Assembly (NCBI GenBank): GCA_027604505.1
Contig: JADIIX010000103.1
Coordinates: 1-64,000, forward strand
Length of the DNA stretch: 64,000 bases
Source: Gonapodya sp. JEL0774
Taxonomy: Eukaryota; Monoblepharomycota; Monoblepharidomycetes; Monoblepharidales; Gonapodyaceae
Direction of reading: 5' to 3'
The notes beneath the pieces were generated by a model that saw nothing but the letters and a program-made list of their open reading frames with translations, was not told the DNA's origin and did no database searches. Below are positions 25,719 to 36,301 of this stretch, one piece after another; within the stretch, counting starts at the first letter, position 1; each line of letters starts with the position of its first letter. Position numbers and translations under genes: made by a program.

Positions 25719-27786
25719 ATGAGTAAACTGGAAACGCTCGTCGACAAGGTGTGCTGATGAAAATTAGAATGATCAGCGTCGTGTGAATCATTTCAAAATG
25801 AGCTTTTGATGGCTTTGTCTGCGGAAAGTTAATTCATCGTTATCGAAACCGGGATGGCTCTGACAGGCAACAGACGAAAATAACACCGCAGAGGACTGGG
25901 GAGCAATATTAGAAATCACAGACAGCGTTAAGACTTCAGACTCGTGAGTTCTTCGAGCGCTAATTCGCGCTATTGTTCCTCCGGCGTTGAACCAATGGTC
26001 CACCACTAAGCGCTCGCACGGTAGTTGTGGCCCTCACATCCCGCGTCCAGCATAGGAGTTCAAACGTGTGTGCTGCCCTGAGTTTCTTTCGCATATCTTT
26101 GGTCTGCCTTATGCAGAATGCGGGTAATTAGGTGGTCTCCCAGGTCTTGGTAGTTGCGGACGCGATCGTGAAGAACTGCGGGATTGTCGCCCACAGGGAA
26201 CTTGTTTCTCGGGCGTTCTTAGACGCCCTTAAAACTCGCCTTTCGGATAAGGTATGCACCTTTCATCGGCTTCGCGGTTTCGGTTCTGCCGACGTGCTTG
26301 CGCAGTCCTCAATCTATTTGCCGCTCATAACGTTCTTATAAGTCGCTCCACGAGTCAGCTCGGAACAAAATCTTAGAGTCGATTCAAAACTGGGCGAAAT
26401 TATTCAGCAGTGACGCAAGTTTAGGACTAATTCAGGAAACTTATAGGAACCTCATGGCGCAAGGTGAGTTTGCTCAGTACCAAAAATTCTGAAAGATGAG
26501 CCCTCCTGTTAGCCCAAAATCTGATGTGTTGTGAGGACGCGGTGGTTGGTGGTTGTTCGGAGCTTGTGCTCGCCCCACATCATTCTCCGTCGTCGACCCT
26601 GGATTGGGGAATGTCGGTTTTCATCCATGAGACGGATTCCAGGAAAAAGTTGGCCCCTCTCTCTTGAATGGTGTGCACCCATAAAATATAGTTGTACGCA
26701 CCGCCAGGTCACCGTTTCCCTGCAAGCTCCAAGCCTCCCGTCCCCACCTCGAAACCGACCGCACTCGCTTCAAAAGCTCAATCTACAGAGGACGAGGAAC
26801 TCCAACTTGCTCTTGCCATATCTCTTTCCGAAGCAGAAGCAGCAAAAAGCAAACCTTCGCTCTCCAAACCTGCCGCTGCTTCCTCTCCTCCAAAACCTGC
26901 CCCCGCAACACTGCCTTCAACCTTCAAAGTCCGCGCTCTCTATGATTTCACTGGCGATGCCTCTCAAGGTGAACTGCCGCTCGTGCGTGGTGATGTTATC
27001 ACCGTCACAGATCAGACGTACAAGGACTGGTGGAAGGGCGAGACGAGGTCGCGCGTGGGGTTTTTCCCAGCTAACTATGTTGAACTACTTCCGAAGGAAG
27101 CAACAGCTGATCCCGAGGCAGAGCGAAGCGTCTTGGAGGGTGTTAGGGATGTTGACAGGTTCCTCATGATGCTCGAGAAAGTAGATCCGACGAGGGAGAA
27201 CTTGAGCGAGAATGAGCAGTTATTGGAGCTGCATCACTCCATTGTGACTTTGAGACCTAAACTAGTCCGGTTAATTGAGTATTATTCAAAAAAGAAGGGT
27301 GAGTAAACTTCATTGGGGGTTGTGACAACTGTTGGTCTGAGATAAACGCACCCACCGCATCTGTTCTTAACAACGAGCATAGAACAACTTCTGGACCTTA
27401 ACGACAAGTTCAACAAAGCTCAAACCTCGTACAACAACCTGGTACAACAAGCCGTCTCCGCTCAGAGGCAAGCAGCTCTTACAGACCCGTCTGTGCCTGG
27501 TCAGGGAGGGGGATATTATCCTCCATCTGTAGGACAATCCCAGCAATCCCAAACCTACTACCCTCAAGGACCACACATCACCCCGGCGCAGCAAACCTAC
27601 CCGCCCTCTTCGGGGTACGGTCAACCGTATGGGGGCTGGGAACCAGGTGGTCCGCAGCAGTCCCAGCAGTCCCAGCAACCACAGCAGCCCCACCACACGC
27701 AGCAGTCACAACAAGGGTATGCGGGATACCCAGACCCTCAAAACACTGGAGCTCAGGGATACACGGGATACGGGCAAGGGTATTGA
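25719..27786 (+). CDS. hse1: Hse1/STAM, ESCRT-0 subunit
   Basis: Exons 25719-25748, 25867-25943, 26011-26065, 26144-26251, 26343-26463, 26708-27298 and 27383-27786 total 1386 nt (461 aa). Partner of Vps27 that sorts ubiquitinated cargo at endosomes. VHS domain: KATDENNTAEDWGAILEI, SARTVVVALTSRVQHRSSN, VADAIVKNCGIVAHRELVSR, QNWAKLF. Then a ubiquitin-interacting motif (EDEELQLALAISLSEAE), an SH3 domain (KVRALYDFTGD...GELPLVRGDVI...WWKGE...GFFPANYVELL), a GAT-like helical region and a Gln/Tyr/Pro-rich tail. Domain order and length match fungal Hse1. At the exon 3/4 join about four residues of the conserved NVQLY strand are missing, so a micro-exon or an indel is possible. Confidence 0.93.
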
Positions 27787-27930
27787 TGATATGGGCCAAA
27801 TCAATGTGTATGTGTGTTTCAATGAACGAGACATCAAAACCCCCACTTTAAGTCTCATGAACATTGCTGGTAGAATGACACTGGGAATGATTAGATAAAA
27901 ATATAATATGCACCACCATGCAAATGGTCA

Positions 27931-30288
27931 TCATCGCCCGCTCGTTCTTGCCCCAGGAACCGCGTATCTGACGTTCTCTTTCCATCCTTCCTCCTGAATT
28001 GGACCTAGATCGGCCTCTCCTTCCCAATCGCCTTGAACTCTCACTCGTGAGCTCCCTGCTTCCCTGGCAGCCATAAGCCTGGAGAGCGTCGGGGATTGAT
28101 TTAAGCCACCCCGAGTCGAAGATGTTTGTCGGAATTTAGATGGTGTGCTATTGCTCGCGAACGGGTTGTATTCCTGTTGAGTTTGGGGAGCGTCCGCTAC
28201 ATATTCCGTCTGTCCTTGTCGTCCAGCACGGATCTCAGAGCGGAGCCAGCCAGGCGTCTCCGGCAACGATTGGAGTACTCGACGGGTATCGAGAGATCGT
28301 CGCTCCTCGTCTATCTCCGACCGTTCTCGCTTCGTTCCGAAAGTTCATCATTAATGCTCACTTGCGAATGCTATAATTGATCGTCTGACCAACCTGTAAT
28401 GCTGCTCTCTCTTTTCCCATTCGTATTGCCGCTTCCGTGAATTTCTTTCGATCTTCTTCTAGACGCCGTCGCTCATCCTCCAGGGACTCGGCAATGCGAG
28501 CTAACTCTGAGGTAGATCTTTTATCAGAAGTGCCAGTCCGAATATCCGATATGTTAGGGAGGTGGGGTTTTTTGAGAATCTGGCAAGACCAGTTGGGGAA
28601 CTCATTCGCTCACATGCGCTCTGCTTCTTCACCGTCCCCACCTTCATCCATTCTTCTCGCCAGGTTTACCTCCAGCAGTTTAGCTTGCTCATCCAACATT
28701 CTCTTATACGCAGCTTCATGGTAATCAAAGATGACTGGTCAGCTTCACAATATGAGAATCTCATTTTTGCTCTTTCCCTTCACCTACCTGCCTCCTCTTC
28801 TACCTCATTGACCCTAGCCTCCCAGTTCTGTCTCTCTCGTTCCCACAACTCTTCTCGATCCGTCGCTCTACGTGCCAGCTCTCGGGCATCAGTAACTTCC
28901 ATCTTCCACCCGTCTACGGCTTCCTTGCAGCGCTCTGCCATTGCTCCAACAGCATCCTCCACACCTGCTTCAGATTCCGAATCAAAGGGCACCATAAGTC
29001 GAAGAAGTTCCTGGAGACCGTGTCGAGGTGAAGCGAGGTCGAGCGGTGGGAGTTCAAGCGGGTCAGCAGGGGGGTCTGTGGTCAGGTCGACACCAGAGGC
29101 ACCTAGTGCAGTGAGAAAATGCTCGGAAATACCACGCATTCGCTCATAGGCGGAGTAGTAGGAGCGGCGAAGACGGAGATTCTCATCCAAGAGGTCGCGC
29201 TCCCGGATATTGTGGGAGGAAAGTACGACATGATATAGGTCGTCTTCGCGCTTTAATTGGAAGAGAACACTGATTGTCAGTTCAAAGCGCATCATATGTA
29301 ACCGTCCGTACATTCTTCGACCTGTACACGAACTTGCACGCACGTTTTCACCAACTCGGGCGAATGGTTTTCGCTCCCCCCGAATAGCATTGATACACGT
29401 CATTGATCCTTTCTTAGCTTGTTTGTCTGCCACGATCTTATTGAGCTTCTCGCGAAGTCTGTCCTGCTCCTTCAGCTCTCGCTTTAACTCGTGTTGGCAT
29501 TGAGCTCGGACCTGTTGGGCGGCAGCACGAGCCTGCTTAACTTCATCGCGAAGAAGATTCAATTGTGAATTTGCGGCATTAAGGGATTTGAGTGTAACTC
29601 TATGCGAGTCGTCAGGATGGTTGCAAAATGCGAAAGATGTAGAGAGAACTTACGTGAGGCGGGAGTTGAGAGAGTCAACTTCTCTTTCGGATGTTTCGAG
29701 CTTCGTCTTCGTTTTATTCTGATTACGTGAAGAGTAGCTCGATTAAGACTGGAGCTGTAGCAGCTTGAAAGCAGGGGCGACTAACTCACGAGGGCAGAGA
29801 CGGTTTGGTCGTGGTCGTACTGTAATCTTCGCAAACGCTCCTGCAATTCGTCCTGGACGGCAATGTCTCGCTGTGAGAGGGTCCGCAACAACACAAATCT
29901 CAATGCCAAATCGCTTATCATGCAGCTCTCGCCAGCAGTCTCAACAGCGGTCATACCTGTCTCTGTTGCAGCATGGCAAAAATGCAGTTGATGGTTCTTA
30001 GGGTATCCTCCCGGGGAACGTCCTGTCGGAATAACTTCAGTGGGGATGGGAATCCAAGACTGGACAGCTCTCTATTGAGAAAGTCGCATGTTGCTCGCAA
30101 ATTCTCTGCGTTTTTGGAGCTGAGCAGTCGATCATGTGTAGGATTGGAGGAATTGAGCGATCCAGGCGGCAACCAAAGAGGGGAAGCGGCGAGGTGAGTT
30201 GGAGTGATTCGGGGTTATGAGCGGCTCTGGAAACTCACTCAAGCCCCGATCCGGCACCAGTTGCTTCATCGTCCGTGTTAGAGAGCAT
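27931..30288 (-). CDS. ADIP/SSX2IP/Msd1-type coiled-coil centrosome protein
   Basis: First exons: 30288-30239, 30119-29957, 29870-29790, 29718-29654, then an exon from about 29620; later exons run to the stop at 27931. The N-terminus after splicing reads MLSNTDDEATGAGSGLD, then NLRATCDFLNRELSSLGFP...INCIFAMLQQRQ, matching the ADIP/Afadin-and-alpha-actinin-binding domain. The rest is coiled coil (DELQERLRRLQ, NSQLNLLRDEVKQARAAAQQ, RELKEQDRLREKL, WERERQNWEARVNEVEEE). The C-terminal region is disordered and ends in a Gly/Arg-rich tail. In fission yeast (Msd1) and animals (SSX2IP) these proteins anchor microtubule minus ends at the spindle pole or centrosome. Without the first splice, frame C has no ATG, which supports the chosen start. 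Exact downstream junctions were not all resolved. Confidence 0.78.
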
Positions 30289-30623
30289 TTGGAAGACGTG
30301 TACGACTGGGGGCTTTGCTTCCTTTTTGGACAGGGTTCAACTACTTGTGCCAGTAATTTGGTATGCACGTTTGCCCACCTTCGCTGCTAATATCCACCGA
30401 CAACTATTCTTTTATGTAGTAGGTTGCTGAACACAGGATGGGAGTGAAGTAATTTGCAAGTGTGTTTTGGTACCCCACCAAGGATTGCCCGAAGTAACCC
30501 TGCGCAGGGAAACCTGATTTCAAGATTCATTCCCTCCATCATCCCGCCCACGAGCTCAAACGCGTTGAAACCATCGCGCCTAGATCACTTCGAGTCCTTT
30601 TCTCCTTTCATTTGCTTCTAGCG
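30289..30623. promoter_or_regulatory. Divergent intergenic region between SSX2IP-like and LysM genes
   Basis: About 335 bp between divergent start codons. No ORF of interest; it should contain both promoters. No specific element is claimed. Confidence 0.4.
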
Positions 30624-33600
30624 ATGGCCCCCTGTCGCGTGCTGGCTCTTTTGTTCATCGTTCCAATTCTTTTTCCGCATCTCGTCATTTTCGTGAAAGC
30701 ATTCTCCAGCGGTAGTCCGTGCTCAGCTGATGCAATCAGCATCGCCGCATCAGCTCATGGAGCTTCTGTTGCTGGTGGAAACGGCGGCTACGCGCTCTCT
30801 GTCGCTCAGAAGTCAAATCCCGGCGCGGTTCCAGAACAGTATCTCATCAGTCTTTCGGGAATCAATCCAATAAAAGGACTGCTAATATACACGAGCAATT
30901 CAGATGGCACACGCATTGGTAGTTTCGGAACGAAATCGTTTTTGCAGACTCTCTCTAGTTGCGGTGGATCAGGAATGAATACGCTGACTCACAAGAACAG
31001 CGCAGCCAAACAGGCCAATATGAGCTTGACATGGCTAGCTGATGCACAATTTACTTCAAGTGAGGATTTAAAACTTAATCTAAGCACAATTTACGATTCC
31101 CGACAACTACTCATGGCGATGTTGGTCAATTCAAAGCCGGCCCTGTCACCATCAACGCCATCGGTGAGTAATTCTACAGTAATGTGTTGGCGCCATATTA
31201 TAATCCGATCATCACACCAAAGTCATGTTGAGCACTAATGAATGGTACATCCTCGACAGCCTCACATTCATTGGAGGGTGAGTAAGAAAAGAATAACGAT
31301 ACTCCGCAACTATGAGCTCATACATCTATGTGTAAGTGGATCACCCTTAACGACCACTGCAGCTGTGGTCGGAATTCCTTCAAATGAACCCATATCAGTT
31401 GCCCAAGTTACGCCAACAGATGTCAGGACAATCCACTTTACAAACACTAATATCAACTCAATATCAACAATCTCAGGAAGCTTCCGCACTACACAAAAAC
31501 GTGCGATTCAAACTCGAACAACAAAATCACGTACCAGCTTCCCCATCTCCACCACCTCCACCACGACTTTCACCACGAAGGTCACAACTATTCCGAGGTA
31601 GGAACTAATTTCCATTCGTACGGCACCAGTTCTTCTCGCTTACAAATATTACTTTTCTTAATAGCGTCTCGAACGTTCGCGCCCTTTATGGGCTCGACGT
31701 GTCATGCAAGGCGACGCATTCGGTACTTCCAGGAGATACGTGTTATGCGTTGGGCCTTGCAAACAGCATCAGCGTTCAAGGGCTTCTGACCCTAAATTCG
31801 AAGTTAAATTGTGACAACCTGCCGATTGACGGAGTACGTGAACCCATCTGGGCATGTCCTCTACTTTATTTCAAATCCTCGAAAATTGCAGGAACTTTGC
31901 CTCTTAGGAATAAATCTCAACTGTACTAGCTCATATGTGGTTCAAGAGGGTGACTCGTGTGAAATGATTGCACAATCTGCCGGCATCTCTTTCGACGACC
32001 TAGTGCAACTCAACTCAGATCTTGACTGCGAAGACTTCTACATTGGGGATGTGAGTGATGGAGTGCCCCAGCTTCTGGAGGACTTGAGCTGAGCGCGCTA
32101 ACCGTGCTCGCCCATTTCAGGTCTTATGTCTCGAGTATGGAACCTCCGTTTCAGACAATCGCCTGAAAACAACCGGCACATCTACGACGTATCCCAACCT
32201 ACCTGCCCCAACCACCACAGTGACTCAGATTGCTTCATCTCTCGCCCCAGTGGACCAGATCTGCATCTCACCATATACTGTTGTCGCCGGCGATAGCTGT
32301 TTCATCATTGCCCAAAAGAACTCGATCACACCTGAGCTTCTCGTAGCTCTTAATCCAGCATTGAATTGCTCAGATTTTTACATCGATGATGTGGGTCAAA
32401 ACGTTGTGTTGGGAGCCACTTTTAGATAATTGATTGCTCGATCACTCCCATGCACGTTGTTGTTCAGGTTCTCTGTATCAAATACTCGAGCGGTAATCCG
32501 ACAACATTGCAACTTAGCCCTACGTCACTTTTGACATCGGCTGCGACTCGTTTAACCACCAGGACGACGGCAACCTTGTCAACTACTCGAACCTTCATTG
32601 CCTCCACTACGAGAACCACAGCTGGCAAAATAACAATCACTTCAACCACGTCATTGGTGTTTCAGCCGTCCCAACCTACCGCGACTGCATGCGGGAAGCT
32701 CTATGTCGTGGTGGTCGGGGATTCGTGTCCGTTGATAGCATCAAAGAATGGCATCAGTGTGGACCAATTGATGCTCCTGAATCCGACGCTGGACTGCTCT
32801 GATTTCTACGTCGATGACGTGAGTATGAGCACAAACAGTAGTGTTTTAGCGTGTTTAAGTTCAGCATATAATTTCATCACAGGAACTCTGTGTGGTCATT
32901 GGAAGGTCGTCATTAACAATGACGTCTCAACTCAGGACTTCGACCGGTGGAGCAGATATCACTTCAACAGCCTTCTCGACAACTACACTATTACCTACTA
33001 TTTGCACTAATACCTACATGGTGATGGAAGGAGACTCCTGTGGATCGATCGCGACGAAATACTCACTCACAGTGGATCAACTCACTAACTTTAATCCTGC
33101 TCTCAACTGTAGCGACTTTTATGTCGGTGATGTGAGTTTGAGAAGCTGCAGATTATTAGTCTTGAAATACTGATGCCAAATTTCGATGTGCAACAGATAT
33201 TATGTGTGACTCAGTCCCGGTCCACAAACAGTGTTTGCACGGCGAATTACATTGTGCAAGACGGAGACTTCTGCGATCTAATTGCCAGCAAGAATGGTAT
33301 TAGCCTTGATCAGCTGCAACAGTGGAATCCGCTGCTCGATTGCGCGGTATTCTATGTGGACGATGTGAGGTTCTAATACAGGCAACGATGGCCTTCTTGT
33401 GGCTCACAGTCCGTCTTAGGTTCTATGCGTTCGCCTTGGCATCGCCACGACAACTGCTCGATTCACCACTGCTACTCCAGCCCCAACAACAACCGCTCGA
33501 TTCACTACTGCTTCTCCAGTCCCAACAACAAGAGCGAGATGCGCTTCGACCAAAACAATTGTCACCGGTGATCTCTGCTATACTATCGCAGCCTCGTTTG

Positions 33601-35147
33601 GTGTTTCTGTGGATTCGTTGTTGTCTGCAAATCCAAGTGTATCCTGCGATAGCCTCCAAATTGGACAGGTATGGGGGAGTGAACTCATGTGCTCACCTAG
33701 AGTACAAGAAATTCACGATAACCACTGAAACAGGCAATATGCATCCCCTTCACTGGACCGGTCGTTGCTATTACAACAACTCGCCTCTCCACCACCACCA
33801 CCCCCAGAACTGTCACATCTACACCTACGACTTGCCAACCGGTGACGGTCACTATGACAGCCACTACGACCGTGGCATTAACTGTGACAGTCACTGCGAC
33901 AGTGTCGGCATCCCGAACAGCGTCTTCCCCGGAATGTTCTACCTACAAAACAGTTCTGGCAGGAGATATCTGCTACACGATTGCTCTTCAATACGGGCTA
34001 TCGCTGCAACAGCTCATCAATTTGAACCCTGGGCTGTCTTGTAGTGGCTTGCAGATTGGGCAGGTGAATTGCTTGTCTACCCGTTGATCTCCAACAGCTC
34101 CTCAGTCCATTTGGCTGTCGGTAGGCTCTCTGTGTCGTGGGAGGTTGTCAAAATCGCTATACTGTCAAAGCCGGCGATTACTGCTACGCCATAGCTCAAT
34201 CACAAGGGATTTCAGTGAGCCAACTCCTGGGCGTTAATCCTGGGCTCGACTGTTCGAACTTGCAAATCGGAACGGTGAGTCATCTGGCACACTAGCACGA
34301 GTCAATTCTTGTTTACTTATTAAATTTTTTACTGCTTGCTTAGAGTATGTGCATCCCAAGCACGAATTTGATCGGAGCTGCGTCAGCTGCGTCCGTTTCC
34401 ACTGACTCCCTCACGCCAGTGCTCGCAAGCGCCTCAAATTGCACGATATCCTACATTGTGTTGGATTCTCAAACCTGTACCGACATTCTTTCCGTCTTTA
34501 GCAACATGTCCATTGATCAGCTCGCGTCTTATAATCCGGGTTTGGACTGTCCCACTGTTCAACCTGGTGACGTGAGTCGCAGCCATGCTTTTTTCTCCGT
34601 TCAATCCGCGCCAGCTGATTTACTTTTCTGGTCTAAGGTGCTCTGCGCCCCATGGAATGCAACCACGTGCACCAAAACTGACACAATACAAAATGGGGAT
34701 TCTTGTGACTCTATTTCCAGCCGCAACAGCATATCTAGACTGCATTTCGAAAGCTTAAATTCGCTCATTGACTGTAGTGATCTTTTTGCCGGCGATGTGA
34801 GTTGGGTTGACCTGACTTTCCCATGTTGAACGACCCCAATGCCTCATACGAATATTCAGACCACTTGTGTATCAAACACGTCATCCTTCGGTCTCACAAC
34901 ATCGAAAGCAATCACGCCGACATTGAAAGTTGAATTAAGTTCTTCCTCAATAACAGAACGCCACTCTGACCTTGCGATGAAGAGCGCAGCGCCGAGGACA
35001 TGTTCACAATCAACGCAAAGTGAAGTAACGCATGTGACTGGAATGTGGGAGAATCGGGATAGGTGGCAGCCCAACTTGGCTCGTCGTCAGCGACGTGCTT
35101 TGAAAAGCAAGCGCTCGGAGATTCTCGCGCGACCTCGCCTGGGCTAA
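30624..35147 (+). CDS. Secreted Reeler-domain protein with eleven LysM repeats
   Basis: An N-terminal signal peptide (VLALLFIVPILFPHLVIFV) is followed by a Reeler-like domain (SDAISIAA...GGYALSVAQKSNPGAVPEQYLISLSG...IGSFGTK...CGGSGMNTLTHKNSAAKQANMSLTWLA). Then come 11 LysM modules at about 31703, 31921, 32263, 32692, 33001, 33237, 33541, 33934, 34150, 34438 and 34665. Each carries the fungal LysM pattern [Y]xVxxGDxCxxIAxxxxIsxxxLxxxNPxLxC and paired Cys. Thr/Ser-rich linkers suggest O-glycosylation. LysM modules bind chitin or peptidoglycan N-acetylglucosamine chains. The basic C-terminal tail (RRQRRALKSKR) is odd for a secreted protein. The 5' part between the Reeler exon (about 30624-31165) and LysM1 has unresolved exons. 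It could in principle be two genes, but no internal start or stop forces that. Confidence 0.82.
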
Positions 35148-35473
35148 ACAGGAGAAAGCAAACATTGCGTACTTAAGGACATTCCGTGACTTGAATTTCC
35201 CGTCGTGACCATGATTAACGGTAGAGACAAACCTGCTCTGATGTTGAATGTGTGAGTGGTGCAATCGGACTACTTGTTGGGGACTTCGTATCCGTTAGAC
35301 TACATATCGTACTTACATAGTTTAGATTTAGTAGAATAGCCAGACTTTATTTTAATAAAACGGTAATATCAAGCACACGGATAAATTAATTGCGTATTCA
35401 GAAAGGGCAACGTTTCGATAAGTGTGAAGGAAATGGAGTTTTGAGCGCATTCATAGTCCGCTTCTCGACACCG
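35148..35473. other. Intergenic, no gene seen
   Basis: About 325 bp of AT-rich sequence after the LysM gene stop. It likely holds its 3' end and the promoter of the next gene. Confidence 0.4.
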
Positions 35474-36161
35474 ATGATGTCCGCCGTACCTGCAATATAT
35501 CCTCTTGTCACGTTTGACGCTCTCTCGAAACTCCGTGTCCTAGATCCAGAAGCATTCGACTCGTCAGAAGCAGTCGCGGACGCCGCCGCCGCATTCGATA
35601 AAGTTGAGCTGAGCCATCCCCCCCCGACCTGGATGATTAGCAAACTATACGATGGGAGTCTAACTAAGGACAATCTGCCGCGCGCTGGTGGGATTTGGAC
35701 CGGTATTCCTTTCTCCCTGTTTAGACATCGAGTCCTTTCGCGCCGCTGCTAGCGATGTCATTGGGGCGCTTGAACAACGGGCTTCGAACATCGAGCAACT
35801 ACGTCAAAAAGTGGGTTTCTTGACGGAGCTTGATGCTTCGTTGTGGAACAATTGTTTTTTAAGGGGTGGATGGAAGGTGGTTTATTGCTTTCCTCTTCAA
35901 GGCTACAGGCGTACGTCTTCTAGTCGCTCGAGAGCGCGAATTACGTGCTAGCAAAGTCCGCGCTATCGAAGCTATCTTAAAGGAGCGGAAGGGAGAACTG
36001 GATCGGTGCGTGCAGTCTTTAGTTCTCAAAAGGAGATCCAGAGCTGGACAATATCTACCTTCCTCATATTGCTTCAATGTAGACTTGTCGCACTCTCAGA
36101 TTCTCTATACAAGTTAGAGGGGGAGCAACGAGAAACTCTGGATCACATGATGTCTCGATGA
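35474..36161 (+). CDS. Small coiled-coil protein, unidentified
   Basis: Four exons, 35474-35687, 35725-35810, 35902-36005 and 36083-36161, join in phase to 483 nt (160 aa). The N-terminal half contains VTFDALSKLRVLDPEAF, an Ala-rich helix, and a PPPTWMISKLYDG segment. The C-terminal half is a continuous amphipathic coiled coil (IESFRAAASDVIGALEQRAS, RELRASKVRAIEAILKERK, LVALSDSLYKLEGEQRE). The size and layout are like subunits of small coiled-coil assemblies, but I recognise no family. A second ATG immediately follows the first (35477). The first intron is very short (37 nt), which is a mild warning about that junction. Confidence 0.65.
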
Positions 36162-36301
36162 TGAACGCATCACCATCTTAAAATGCTTGGTCACTCAATT
36201 GTTCATTCGCGTGTGATATATGTTTTGTAGGATATTATTACAGGTCATGTTTTCCAAACGTTTTGTGAAGAGGGGATAATATGCATTGAGTGGGTTGTGT
36301 C

